A DNA stretch of 64,000 nucleotides, taken from Enoplosus armatus (Eukaryota > Chordata > Actinopteri > Centrarchiformes > Enoplosidae). Made by a program: the position numbers and the translations under genes. Where the stretch lies: assembly GCF_043641665.1 (NCBI RefSeq), contig NC_092182.1, positions 22,133,241-22,197,240 on the forward strand, read 5' to 3'. Shown in pieces: positions 41,101 to 61,400 of this stretch; the first letter of the stretch is position 1; every line of letters begins with the position of its first letter. The notes below the pieces were generated by a model that saw only the letters and a list, made by a program, of their open reading frames with translations, was not told the origin of the DNA and ran no database searches.

Positions 41101-41325
41101 CTGTCATTGTGAGGAGTTAAATGCATAAAATAAATTCCATGTTACCCAAGTCAAAGGATACTGAGGTGGCGGTACAACGCCGGGCTGAGGAGCTGTTGGG
41201 GCTCCCGGCGGCAGAGACACGGAGGTCAGGGTAGCCCGCAGTTGGCTCGACGGAGAGGGGCCACTTCCAGGTCCGCTAACTGCGACAGCGGCGGGTTTGG
41301 GAACCACTTTCGGTGGTAAACTCAT
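1..41325 (-). CDS. eif4g3: eif4g3, eukaryotic translation initiation factor 4 gamma 3 (eIF4GII), 3' part beyond window
   Basis: Scaffold of the cytoplasmic cap-binding complex eIF4F; the family bridges eIF4E, eIF4A, eIF3 and poly(A)-binding protein. Twenty-four coding exons with consistent phases give about 1,311 residues in this window. Visible in order are a Pro/Gln-rich N-terminus, the PABP-binding motif around residues 330-356 ([16 protein letters not shown]), a Pro/Ala/Ser-rich stretch (444-702), the eIF4E-binding motif YDRDFLL (about 839-845), and MIF4G from about residue 963 to 1191. The MA3 and W2 domains expected in a roughly 1,600-1,700-residue vertebrate protein are not present, so the gene runs off the left edge. 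It is called eIF4G3 and not eIF4G1 because of [24 protein letters not shown] and [20 protein letters not shown], which match eIF4G3, and because ece1 is next door. Whether it is an a or b fish duplicate cannot be told from the window. Confidence 0.95.
173..263 (-). CDS. eif4g3: eif4g3 exon 24 (last exon in window)
   Basis: Thirty codons plus one base, [20 protein letters not shown], then [10 protein letters not shown], acceptor TCCGCAG, donor CAG|GTAAGA. It matches PTIDEKIQL...[14 protein letters not shown] of mammalian eIF4G3. The following exons lie beyond base 1. Confidence 0.95.
1460..1590 (-). CDS. eif4g3: eif4g3 exon 23
   Basis: Forty-three codons, [19 protein letters not shown] followed by [20 protein letters not shown] and ending KISK, donor AAG|GTGACA, acceptor GCCTCGTAG. 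The second half matches GGWNTVQGAKNSRVLDPSK of mammals. The first half is a repeated polar RDQ/REQ tract that I do not recall from mammals. The weak acceptor leaves its start slightly uncertain, though the phase fits. Confidence 0.88.
1936..2074 (-). CDS. eif4g3: eif4g3 exon 22
   Basis: Forty-six codons plus one base, [20 protein letters not shown], then [16 protein letters not shown]... to ...KRRP, acceptor CTTTCAG, donor CCAG|GTCAGG. This charged helical segment follows MIF4G and matches eIF4G3 ([15 protein letters not shown]), not eIF4G1 (WVPRRGDQGPKTIDQ). Confidence 0.97.
4026..4130 (-). CDS. eif4g3: eif4g3 exon 21, MIF4G end
   Basis: Thirty-five codons, [20 protein letters not shown], then [15 protein letters not shown], phase 0/0, acceptor TTCCTCAG, donor TTG|GTGAGT. 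It forms the last MIF4G helices. Confidence 0.98.
5466..5703. mobile_element. Foldback (inverted-repeat) element, copy 1, internally deleted
   Basis: The left end GGCATTTTGGGAAATACGC is mirrored by CACATTTCCCAAAATGTTG at the right. The interior GTTAGCTTAG...GGAAACAGCTAGC..TGGCTCTGTCCAAGGGTAACA recurs at about 53.7 kb and in part near 19.0 kb. This is a common non-autonomous teleost repeat family; the class is not determined. Confidence 0.7.
5742..5978 (-). CDS. eif4g3: eif4g3 exon 20, MIF4G
   Basis: Seventy-nine codons, [20 protein letters not shown], then the conserved [20 protein letters not shown], continuing to ...[10 protein letters not shown]; phase 0/0, acceptor CCCTCAG, donor AAG|GTGAGG. 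This is the most conserved block in the window. A foldback repeat begins about 40 bp downstream of the donor. Confidence 0.98.
6346..6492 (-). CDS. eif4g3: eif4g3 exon 19, MIF4G
   Basis: Forty-nine codons, [20 protein letters not shown]... to ...[11 protein letters not shown], phase 0/0, acceptor TGTACAG, donor [27 protein letters not shown] is almost invariant in eIF4G1/3. Confidence 0.98.
7458..7655 (-). CDS. eif4g3: eif4g3 exon 18, MIF4G domain start
   Basis: Sixty-six codons, [20 protein letters not shown]... with [20 protein letters not shown] and ending ...GNMCRCLAT, phase 0/0, acceptor CCCTCAG, donor ACG|GTAAGC. These are the first HEAT helices of MIF4G, which bind eIF4A and IRES elements in this family. 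Confidence 0.98.
8072..8227 (-). CDS. eif4g3: eif4g3 exon 17
   Basis: Fifty-two codons, [20 protein letters not shown]... with [18 protein letters not shown] and ending ...PEMIKTQ, phase 0/0, acceptor TTCACAG, donor CAG|GTAGGG. It matches the REPRKIITVSV...LKKAENAWKP segment before MIF4G. Confidence 0.96.
8898..9017 (-). CDS. eif4g3: eif4g3 exon 16
   Basis: Forty codons, [20 protein letters not shown], then [20 protein letters not shown], phase 0/0, acceptor CGTACAG, donor [28 protein letters not shown] is eIF4G3-type. Confidence 0.96.
10091..10154. repeat. 64-nt near-perfect hairpin in an eif4g3 intron
   Basis: Arms TGTCCATTATGGCCACAATG... and its reverse complement pair over 31 bp with essentially no loop. 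The one exception, at 10,108/10,137, is A-C on the plus strand but a G-U wobble in the minus-strand transcript, the eif4g3 sense. It may be a MITE remnant or an RNA duplex of regulatory use. Confidence 0.85.
10333..10457 (-). CDS. eif4g3: eif4g3 exon 15, eIF4E-binding motif
   Basis: Forty-one codons, [19 protein letters not shown], then [31 protein letters not shown] fits the canonical YxxxxL-hydrophobic eIF4E-binding site (Tyr about residue 839). Acceptor GGTCCAG, donor AAG|GTGAAT. Confidence 0.97.
10690..10978 (-). CDS. eif4g3: eif4g3 exon 14
   Basis: Ninety-six codons plus one base, [16 protein letters not shown]... to ...GAPQDME. It contains [15 protein letters not shown], matching EENGEEAEPVRNGAE of mammalian eIF4G3. 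Acceptor CACACAG, donor AAG|GTTAGA. The sequence is acidic and disordered, just before the eIF4E site. Confidence 0.92.
12533..12621 (-). CDS. eif4g3: eif4g3 exon 13
   Basis: Twenty-nine codons ([19 protein letters not shown]... to ...VPQKEDE), acceptor CCCTACAG, donor [17 protein letters not shown] aligns with VPKTWKKP of mammalian eIF4G3. Confidence 0.92.
13946..14725 (-). CDS. eif4g3: eif4g3 exon 12, large Pro/Ala/Ser-rich exon
   Basis: The longest exon, about 259 codons, starting [17 protein letters not shown] and ending ...[10 protein letters not shown], acceptor CTTCCAG, donor ACAG|GTACTG. It is disordered Pro/Ala/Ser/Glu sequence with no fold visible. It corresponds to the poorly conserved acidic/proline region between the PABP and eIF4E sites. 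The same stretch is open in several frames on the other strand because of its composition. Confidence 0.9.
15425..15620 (-). CDS. eif4g3: eif4g3 exon 11, Gln/Pro-rich
   Basis: Sixty-five codons plus one base, [13 protein letters not shown]... to ...SDTKPGP, dominated by PQ, PPQ and PQQ units. The acceptor is a NAGNAG site (CAG CAG), which could vary one Gln. The donor CAG|GTCTGC is weak but is confirmed by phase: the leftover G joins AT of the next exon to give Asp. The repeat is fast-evolving low complexity. Confidence 0.85.
16849..16974 (-). CDS. eif4g3: eif4g3 exon 10, PABP-binding motif
   Basis: Forty-two codons, [20 protein letters not shown] followed by [21 protein letters not shown], phase 0/0, donor [25 protein letters not shown] is the conserved poly(A)-binding-protein contact of animal eIF4G. 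SRN.TPP.GRP.STPTPPQ is eIF4G3-specific. Confidence 0.96.
18094..18254 (-). CDS. eif4g3: eif4g3 exon 9, start of PABP-binding motif
   Basis: Fifty-three codons ending ...[18 protein letters not shown], donor ACA|GTGAGT, acceptor ATTCAG. The final basic KREKKT is the first part of the PABP-interacting segment that continues in the next exon. The middle is Pro/Val/Tyr-rich. Confidence 0.95.
18445..18556 (-). CDS. eif4g3: eif4g3 exon 8
   Basis: Thirty-seven codons plus one base, [20 protein letters not shown]... ending ...GEYPAPY. Acceptor CTTGCAG, donor [17 protein letters not shown] and FYPGPGPG identify eIF4G3. Confidence 0.95.
19018..19183 (-). mobile_element. Foldback element, copy 2, half copy
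   Basis: Read on the minus strand it resembles one arm of the copy at 53.6-54.0 kb: CATTTCGGGAAATACGC, then AGAGTTGGAGGAGAAGAT, then AGCTTTGCATAAATACTGGAAACAGGGGGAA. It is flanked by an imperfect direct repeat (about 18,880-18,965 and 19,250-19,335, both containing AGAATCTGTGTT). Confidence 0.6.
19445..19624 (-). CDS. eif4g3: eif4g3 exon 7
   Basis: Sixty codons, [20 protein letters not shown]... to ...AAQYYIPQ, phase 0/0, donor CAG|GTGACA. It matches the FFQRPQIQPPRATIPN region of mammalian eIF4G3. The acceptor is tandem, TTTTTAG and TTTTTCCAG nine nucleotides apart, so use of the second would drop FFQ. Confidence 0.93.
19625..21792 (-). other. eif4g3: eif4g3 intron 6 (downstream of the microexon)
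   Basis: About 2.2 kb between the 21-nt microexon and exon 7. Nothing clearly repetitive or coding is seen. Sequence immediately downstream of microexons is often conserved for splicing control, but conservation cannot be judged here. Confidence 0.7.
21793..21813 (-). CDS. eif4g3: eif4g3 exon 6 (21-nt microexon)
   Basis: Seven codons, GGFRPIQ, phase 0/0, between acceptor ATTATTCAAG and donor CAG|GTAACA. The segment is homologous to GGFRSLQ in mammalian eIF4G1, and eIF4G1/eIF4G3 microexons are known neural, SRRM4-dependent cassettes. A TGC lies 14 nt upstream of the exon, between the TCTCTCTTTCC tract and the acceptor, the arrangement expected for SRRM4. Inclusion in fish brain is inference. 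Confidence 0.88.
21814..21860 (-). promoter_or_regulatory. Putative SRRM4/nSR100-type splicing element upstream of the microexon
   Basis: In the transcript, CTTTTCTCTCTTTCC is followed by TGC (21,828-21,830), and then 14 nt to the microexon. Published work on neural microexons describes a UGC between the pyrimidine tract and the acceptor as the SRRM4 signature. Functional use here is inferred. Confidence 0.5.
23089..23179. repeat. (TG)n microsatellite
   Basis: About 36 uninterrupted TG units, then AGAG, then about eight more. It is intronic in eif4g3, more than 1.2 kb from any exon, and likely polymorphic. Confidence 0.95.
23443..24042. mobile_element. hAT-like MITE with long terminal inverted repeats
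   Basis: The left end GGCCCTGTTTACACATGGCA and the right end, whose complement reads GGCCCTGTTTACACCTGGCA, match over roughly 60 bp including CGATCACAAGTGGACAGCT. The 600-bp element has no transposase frame. The GGCCCTGTTTACACCTGGCATT terminus is familiar from fish non-autonomous DNA elements. No clear target-site duplication remains. Confidence 0.82.
25360..25392 (-). CDS. eif4g3: eif4g3 exon 5 (33-nt short exon)
   Basis: Eleven codons, [11 protein letters not shown], phase 0/0, between a strong pyrimidine tract ending CCCCCACCAG and donor CAG|GTAATT. The peptide matches an alternatively included segment of long vertebrate eIF4G3 isoforms as I recall them. Skipping keeps the reading frame. 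Confidence 0.85.
25393..26457 (-). other. eif4g3: eif4g3 intron 4
   Basis: About 1.1 kb between exons 4 and 5. A strong pyrimidine tract lies at its 3' end. I see nothing else. Confidence 0.7.
26458..26550 (-). CDS. eif4g3: eif4g3 exon 4
   Basis: Thirty-one codons, [10 protein letters not shown]... to ...MNAQPQSRP, phase 0/0, acceptor TTTTGACAG, donor CCG|GTGAGT. The QNAG...LVY...MN.QPQ pattern matches mammalian eIF4G3, where this Met is the start of the shorter isoform. That makes the Met in this exon a candidate internal start. Confidence 0.9.
26551..29209 (-). other. eif4g3: eif4g3 intron 3
   Basis: About 2.7 kb. It contains a SINE-like fragment near 27.2 kb next to an unclassified repeat-like stretch (27,091-27,185, with repeated TATCGATACTG/TTATCGATC). 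If the long form of exon 3 is used, the intron starts 60 bp later. Confidence 0.7.
27205..27298 (-). mobile_element. tRNA-derived SINE fragment
   Basis: On the minus strand, AGTCCTTACCACAGCGGCTC is followed by GGTTCAAGTCC, a perfect RNA polymerase III B box (27,243-27,253), then AGCCCGGGCTCTTAACTGCA. The arrangement resembles the T-arm half of a tRNA. The A-box half is degraded or missing, so it is not a functional tRNA. Confidence 0.65.
29210..29317 (-). CDS. eif4g3: eif4g3 exon 3
   Basis: Thirty-six codons, [19 protein letters not shown]... to ...SPALSQ, matching the N-terminal extension of long vertebrate eIF4G3 isoforms (recalled, not searched). The acceptor is GATACAG and the donor CAG|GTATCA, phase 0/0. 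A stronger GTGAGT donor 60 nt further on would lengthen the exon to 29,150 and add 20 in-frame codons. Confidence 0.85.
29318..32311 (-). other. eif4g3: eif4g3 intron 2
   Basis: About 3 kb. It includes the MITE at 31.7-32.2 kb; the remainder shows no recognised genes. Confidence 0.7.
31748..32154. mobile_element. Short DNA transposon / MITE with terminal inverted repeats
   Basis: The left end ACATTCAGTAGCCAGTGTAT and the complement of the right end, ACACTCAGTTGCCAGATTAT, are inverted versions of one terminus (consensus CAGTGGCCAGTTTATTAGGT, common in fish genomes). About 400 bp with no open frame. Confidence 0.7.
32312..32428 (-). CDS. eif4g3: eif4g3 exon 2
   Basis: Thirty-nine codons ([10 protein letters not shown]... 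to ...GVTAVYS) between acceptor CTTCCTCTTAG and donor AGC|GTGAGT, phase 0 at both ends, so it is frame-neutral and could be a cassette. A second acceptor-like CTCTTTCCAG sits 44 nt inside. Using it from exon 1 would shift the frame and reach a stop in exon 3, so the outer acceptor is preferred. Confidence 0.7.
36493..36545. mobile_element. LINE/SINE-type 3' tail fragment
   Basis: ATTATTGGGGATAAATAAAG followed by TTGTATTGAATTCAA resembles the 3' tail of teleost non-LTR elements. It is too short to classify. Confidence 0.35.
38163..38181. repeat. Uninterrupted G run (19 nt)
   Basis: Nineteen consecutive G on the plus strand (C in the eif4g3 transcript), within a G-rich patch. It is prone to length variation and sequencing error. 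Confidence 0.9.
38474..38500. repeat. (CA)n microsatellite
   Basis: About 13 CA units within a wider CA-rich stretch to 38,550. Intronic in eif4g3. Confidence 0.9.
41146..41325 (-). CDS. eif4g3: eif4g3 exon 1, start codon
   Basis: Sixty codons starting [14 protein letters not shown], rich in Pro, Ser and Ala, ending ...PPPQYPLTW at donor TTGG|GTAACA (phase 0). The ATG has G at -3 and is the first in-frame ATG after the A/T-rich leader. The 5' UTR may contain an intron: TTTTTATTAG lies just upstream of the ATG, and a GGTAGAT donor-like site lies near 41,648. The N-terminus of this gene family is variable and uses alternative first exons, so other starts may exist. Confidence 0.85.
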
Positions 41326-41850
41326 CGCAAAAAAAAATCAACTAATAAAAACAATACCTTAATAAATACTGATACAAACAACGCCTAGCTTGCATACATA
41401 GAGCAAGCGTAGCAGATTCTTGAAGCAGGCCCCAAATCCCTTTAACGAACTGGGATAACGAAGCTCGAATAGCAACACAAACGTCTTTTTTTTTCATGGA
41501 AAGTCGCTGTTCGGATCAGCGGTGCTATTCATGGGGACGGTGGGAGGTTTAGCCTCCCTCGCCCGTCCGGAACCTTTGCGGATCCGGCTCGGTTCGTTTC
41601 TTTCAAAATAAATAATCGCCACGATCTTCAACTTCCCTCGGCGATCTACCTTTCCTTCTCGACAAGTATGTTTTCTATCATTTTTTTCCTCACAGAGATG
41701 AGAGACTTCGCCAACATGGCGTTGCGGCCGCTTCCAGCAGTCCGGGCAGGACAGATGATTCGGCAATTCTCGGCCAGTTACGGATTCGCTCGGCTACTCA
41801 ACTAACCTACAATCAACTACAGGCACAGCGCGTGGTTCACGTTTCCATTA
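41326..41850 (-). promoter_or_regulatory. eif4g3: eif4g3 5' UTR and putative promoter
   Basis: Sequence upstream of the start codon becomes relatively GC- and CpG-rich around 41.5-41.8 kb (CGGATCCGGCTCGG, GCGGCCGC) and has no TATA box. An AACATGGCG at 41,713-41,721 fits the YY1 motif common at TATA-less start sites. The exact start site and a possible leader intron are not resolved. Confidence 0.5.
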
Positions 41851-42282
41851 TGTGGCTGAAATACTGATTTTTTCCCCCTGCCTTTTTTATTTTATTTTGC
41901 GGTTTTAGATTAGTCCAGAATGTTAGAGCACGTTATTGACAATGGCTAACACATTTAGAAGCAAAATAATGAAACTAAAATATTGTTAATTATATCACGT
42001 TACACAAATGTTTCTTTTAATTTGCGCGTATGCATGTCTCAAAAAGTTTTATTCAGCCAAAGCAGTATTCAGTTATTTACACTGTATAGTTCATTGGCCT
42101 GTACTCTGAACCATGAGCAGGACTATAACATGGATTTGTGTGTTAGCGCCATCTACCGTTCTTCTGGCTGCTTCGCATCCGCAAGCGAGAAACACCATTT
42201 CCCATTAGATTTATTGTAATTGGTGAAGTAATGTAATGTGAGACAGAGGGTGCTATATGAATCTAGTCACACATCTCTGCAC

Positions 42283-42285
<3 letters not shown>

Positions 42286-42320
<35 letters not shown>
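42286..42320. repeat. (TG)n microsatellite between eif4g3 and ece1
   Basis: About 17 TG units in the short interval between the ece1 3' end and the eif4g3 promoter. Confidence 0.9.
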
Positions 42321-42322
<2 letters not shown>

Positions 42323-42449
42323 CGAGAGCTCAAGTAACTAAACAAATTGTGGACATGAGACAAAAATGTTTTAAGATTTGTTTTACTATACAAAATAATT
42401 TGTGGCAAACTCTTACTCATAAAAATAGGTATGACACATCATAGCATAT

Positions 42450-43270
42450 ATATGACCAAGTCCTGAATGAAAAAATAGTTGATCAATTTATTGCAATTGA
42501 ATTTCTTAATTCCTTCATTGGGTTTCTGATTTGAGCTGGTTTTCCAATGCAGAAATAAAAGGGCAGCAATGGGACTCTGCTATCTTGACATCATGTCCAA
42601 AAATTCCTTTTAAACACAAATGTCACGTCAATATGTCTATAAAATGTAACAGTTTCACCGATTGACAGATTGTACACAAAATGCTTCTGAAATATTGCAA
42701 TGGTTCAAAGACAAACTGTTATCATATTTATACCAATTTTTAATAAACAGCTATAAAACTGTTAAATCTTCCATCAGGTTAAAAATATTGCCGGTCCCTA
42801 GTTAACTGTCCAATAGAAAATTGGGACCATAAATAAAATACAATAAAAGTAAACTGGGGCAGATCCAAGCACAGTGAAGAGTTACAGGGAAAAGAAACAT
42901 CACTTTGCTTATATATCACTTTATGTGACAAACAAGCAGTGTACAAAATTTGAGAGTGGTTCCCCCATTTTTTGGAACCATTTCTTGGGTTTCCAGTGTT
43001 CAAAAAGCACATTTATAGCTACATTTAACTTCAGAAGTTGGGGAAAACTGTTTGCTAAACCAACGGTCCTTGTGGAAAAGCACTGACAATTGCAATACTC
43101 CATACAGAGCAGGCACGTTTTGTCCTATAAAGCATTAAGTGGTAAGGCAGTAGGGGTTTCAGTGGTTCTTGCGTTCCCCGTCCGGAGAGACTTCGTCAGT
43201 ATCTTAAGCAATTTTTTCCCCAATGTTCCATTTCACTCCTTGCTGATAAACAGCACTGAGCAATGAGGCA
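42450..43270 (-). other. ece1: ece1 3' UTR (approximate end)
   Basis: Non-coding sequence after the ece1 stop. Candidate poly(A) signals in transcript sense are ATTAAA at 42,739-42,744, AATAAA at 42,487-42,492 and AATAAA at 42,210-42,215. Which is used cannot be decided from sequence alone. Confidence 0.55.
42487..42492 (-). terminator. Candidate poly(A) signal for ece1
   Basis: AATAAA in the transcript about 780 nt after the stop codon. Alternatives lie at 42,739 (ATTAAA) and 42,210 (AATAAA). Confidence 0.4.
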
Positions 43271-57155
<13,885 letters not shown>

Positions 57156-57197
57156 CTGAAAAGTCAAATGCAGAAAAGACTCTCTCAGTGCTTCCAT

Positions 57198-57500
57198 GTT
57201 CCTTCCAGCCCCTCTCCTCTCCCACTCTTGTGTGTGTGACGTCTATTCCTCAGCAGTCTCTGAGGGTTTCCCTCTAGAATCCATCAGGAGGAATCTGGTT
57301 TGTCTGGTTGGAGCTCTTGCACTCAAAACACTTTCAAAGAGTGAGTCAGTCCTCTCCTTTCATAAGCACTATTCTGCTCCCTTCAACCCCAACAACGTCT
57401 CTCAAAGCCCCCATGGCGTCTGGCAGACACCCTAAGGGCAAACGTCACAACACCAACAAAAAACCTCCTCTTGAAAGTCCTTGTAAGATCTCCTTGTGGG
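57198..57500 (-). promoter_or_regulatory. ece1: Putative proximal ece1 promoter (ECE-1d)
   Basis: An ECE-1d-type N-terminus begins at 57,197 with no acceptor needed upstream, implying transcription starts shortly before it. The region is pyrimidine-rich on the plus strand and shows no obvious TATA box on the minus strand. Confidence 0.4.
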
Positions 57501-57666
57501 TCCTCTCTTCCTCTTTAACAGTTGTGTGCCTCTTCCTGGGCAGACTTTTTTCTGGACTTCCTCCTCAGCCCAGTCTATGCAAACACGGCACGAGAGAAGA
57601 CGGAACTAGTGTAAAACAGGAAGGAGCACTGACTTGGGCGACTTACGGGACTGAGTCTGTGGAAGT

Positions 57667-57670
<4 letters not shown>

Positions 57671-57705
<35 letters not shown>
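57671..57705. repeat. (GT)n microsatellite
   Basis: About 17 GT units, roughly 475 bp upstream of the proximal ece1 start; purine/pyrimidine alternation in a promoter region. Confidence 0.92.
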
Positions 57706-57706
<1 letters not shown>

Positions 57707-58299
57707 ATTCCCCAGTGTGGCTTCACTTAGATTTGGGGAGGGAACCTCACAGTTGTAGTTCACACCCAGTGCCTTTTCTATAGAACATGAGGCACTCGGG
57801 GGAGGGGCCCGGACAAAATATCCTCCTCCCACCACATGCTTGTAGTTGCTGCCCGTGGTGACCGTTACCTGATAGGCATCAGAGTTCCTCTCCAATTTAA
57901 CCCCTCACCCACAGGCCCACTAGCGCATGATACAAACACTGCATTTTAAATAGTTTAGTCTTCAGTCAGGTATTTCAAACCTGTGTGACAAAAAAAAGGT
58001 TTAAAAAGAAAGCAACTGCTAACATATCGTACGTTAGCTGTACTAAATATGACATCCACACAGGACTGCATCTTTATTTTTCTTTATTATTTATGATGAA
58101 AATGTCAAATATCAATCTAAAACATTCTGTTCTTGTAGCATGATATCACAAATTCAGATAGAGTAGAATTGAATTGAATCAGTGAAAAACTGAGAGAGTT
58201 ATTCATGTTTTCTGATGCTGTTGAAGGTTTGTACACAACGCAGGTAAAATACACCTATATTTTGATTGTATGATCAGCTGATGAATACAAATTTCTTCA

Positions 58300-58464
58300 T
58301 TCACAACCTTCAATAGTAGATAACATACCTGTAATTAATCTATTTCTTATTTTTATATTTTGTACATACTTATATTCTAAATTATGCTACTTCCTAATCT
58401 TGAATGGGAGTACCAGTACTGTACAATTTCCCCCCGGGGATCAATAAAGTATTTCTGATTCTGA
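58300..58464 (+). mobile_element. LINE 3' tail fragment (L2/Rex-like, uncertain)
   Basis: It ends CAATTTCCCCCCGGGGATCA followed by ATAAAGTATTTCTGATTCTGA, a tail shared by many truncated teleost non-LTR elements. The short TTCTGA duplication is typical of the 3' end. No coding part remains. Confidence 0.55.
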
Positions 58465-61400
58465 AAGGAATGATGATTTTTGGTTCAAACTAATCAAGTG
58501 TTAATTTAACAATAGTAAACAAAGGTCCAGTGGCTGAAACGTGAGGCACTACCGACGCATGTTCACTTCTGCTTTTCTTACAGAACAGTGTCGGCACTTT
58601 AAAGAGGGTAATGATTAATGTCATCTGTCTGTCAGCTCACTCCAGACTGATTGCTCAACACAATACACCACAGAGGTTACTCTGAAAAGAAAGAATCCTG
58701 AGTACATTTTTGCCAATGAAATATGATGAACACACAACAGATGTGTAGTCAGACTCTAAAAGTGAGTGCAGCCGAATGCTGCCCATGTTGTTCTCCTCCT
58801 CCTTCTGGACATTCATGCTCTGGCTTGCATCTTCCCATGTTAACATCCACAGAGGAGGAAGACCTACCAATGACTAAATAAAACTGTGTACGTAATGAAG
58901 ACAGATTTCAGTTTTCCTGTAAACATGACCAGGAGGCAATCCAGTCGCAGAACCATGCTTTATTTTATTTCCCACTTGTGTCATGTAAACATGTCACAGA
59001 GGAAAAACCATGTTCCCACCACAAGCATTCCAGACAATTCCAGGCAAACCAAGAGCACAGATTCCTGTTAAATCTTGTTTTCTACCCGACAAGATGCCGC
59101 AAATCAGCCCAGTAACACCGGGAGGAGGGAACGGCTGTTAGCTTTATTTTACCTCAAAAGCAACAACAAAATAAAATCATATAAATGTCCAAACACTTAC
59201 TGTGCTGGTGTGCATTTAAACTCTGCTTTTAAAACCCAGCATCAGGCCAGCCACGTCACATTATCGGCTTATAAAAAGGACTGTTGGGACAAAAGATGGA
59301 GGACTAAAGTGATGAGAGATGCAGCGAGCCGGGGAGGGAGGGAGAGGTAAGAGGCCACCGATTGTTTTTTTTAGGACACTTTCAATTACATAAATGGCTT
59401 CAAATGACCTATAGCTGAAAGCAAAAAGGGCCTAATGGGGATATTGATGTTTGACTTTTTCCTCTCTACACACAGACTGCATTTGGTCTCCATCAATATT
59501 TAACCAACAATTCATGAAAGAATTACTGCTGTTCTGTTTAACAAAACAACGGATGCTTACTGAATTACTCAAACTGAATTTTACCTCACAAAAGTATTAT
59601 ACGCCAAAATAAACCCCCCTGATTTAATCACGTGGTCGGCCCCGGTCACAATGCGGAGCAAAACATAGCGGTATCCACTGGCACAGGCCATGTTGTTGTC
59701 GCACACACGCATTCCTCAGCACACATTCGGTGTTTCTGAACACTTTCCTGGCATTGGGGTCTGTGCAGATGTGCTTGCACATGTTGCCACACAGATTGAC
59801 CCCCCTGAGCCGAATCACTGCTTAGTGACAACCCCGCTTTCCCTTTCCTGTTGATGATATCTGGTGACTAATATCAGCCATTTCTTAGGAAGTATGCCTA
59901 TGAAGTTCTGAACCTGATGCACTGACCACCTCTACATTCTGAAACTGAGAATTACATACAAACTTTGAACTTGCCATAACTTTGCTGCAATGGTAGGCGA
60001 GTGAGAGCAGTGTTGGATAACATTTGTAAAAACTGTAACCTACAGAAGAGTTCCTGTTGATGGCCTGACTTTCTGGAAGTCACGCTAAGTGGCAACTGGG
60101 AGTCATCTGAAAATGCTGAATGATGCAGGTTTCATAATATTAGTCTGTGGTCAAGGTCAGTTCTGGACAGTTTAAAGCAAATCTCCCATTGTGTCCCACA
60201 GGGCGTGAAGATGTCCTCCCAAAGGCAAGCCGATAGCATGAGGGGGTCAGGATCCCATGATTCTTGTAAATGACGCGAGGCCACGGCCCTCGAGCGAGGC
60301 CGTAAAACCACAAACATGCGTCAGTAATTCGTCACTGATCCTGCAAACCAGACGATTATTTGTAGAGCAGGGGCATTCCTCCAAGAATAACTGAAGCATG
60401 TTTGGGATTGGGTGCTGCGTTTGCTTGACAGTGACTAGTGTTTGACAGATAAAAACGAGAACAGGACAAGAATTTACAGGAGAGGAATTGTGTCAAAAAA
60501 TGAAGCTGACAAGACGTCAGTGGAAGGACGGTAATTTACAGGGATGTTTGACGTAAGATGGCAGTAAACACATTTTGCATCTGAAGAAAGGCGGCTCAGT
60601 CAACCACCATGGTAAGCCAGTCAGATGCTGGGTCTGGATGTGGTTTCAGACCACAGGGAAACAGTAATTAAAGACTACACGCCAAAGACAATCTAAGTGA
60701 CAATCTGCGCCTCACATTCTTTGTGACAAGTTACTTGACCTCCGCGATTGGAGTCGCGTTTCTGATGAAATCCAACTTCTCCTTCTGAGTTGTGACCGAT
60801 AGTGTGCTCGTAACCTCTCTGTGACATAAAGATTACCCACAAACAGCAACTACAGCAAAACGAAACTTCCTCTTCAGGCTTGAAGCAACCAGTTGCACCT
60901 TGTTTTTTTGTGAATCCCAAAGGAAAAGGTTTCCCAAACGTAAACATGACCACACTTCTTACTACCACAAGATTAAGCAAGCACAAACAGTTCCATCCGA
61001 TTCGACATTATCTCACCTGAAGGTAAACTGGTTGCACACATTGCAACTAAATCATGTATGAGGTTGTGTACTGCAGTGACACAAGCTGCCATGTACTGTC
61101 CCCCTTGACCTGTATGCCAGGTCCTGACCCTGTGCCATGTACAATATGTGCTTTACTGTATGTTCACATATCAAATGCAGCAAACAAACAGATTGGGATG
61201 ATGACTCAACACATACAGTCATAAATACAGCCGCTAGCCACTTCAGCGCTTCTGTGCTCAGTCCCCTGTGTTTCTGCCCGAAGGCCACAGATAAGACAAA
61301 ATTGTCTCAGGCTTTAGCTCCTGACCTCTGATGTCAGGACAGCAATGGAAAAGTCTTTCCTTTCACAGCACAGAGATGTTTCCTTTGGAGAAAACACCCT

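Larger units (their letters stand above)
32429..41145 (-). other. eif4g3: eif4g3 intron 1
   Basis: About 8.7 kb, typical for the first coding intron. It holds a CpG-containing patch at 33.3-33.8 kb, a possible cassette exon at 34,322-34,375, a LINE-like tail near 36.5 kb, CA microsatellites at 36.25 and 38.47 kb, a 19-nt G run at 38,163, and a cluster of GCTAA/TTAGC words at 40.6-41.0 kb. No other gene is recognised. Confidence 0.7.

Noticed and set aside
1..41325. Assignment to eif4g1
   Set aside because: Diagnostic residues ([38 protein letters not shown]) and the ece1 neighbour fit eif4g3.
57308..57730. 140-codon plus-strand frame
   Set aside because: It ends in a VCVCVC run translated from a GT microsatellite, lies in the ece1 promoter region, and has no recognisable protein features.
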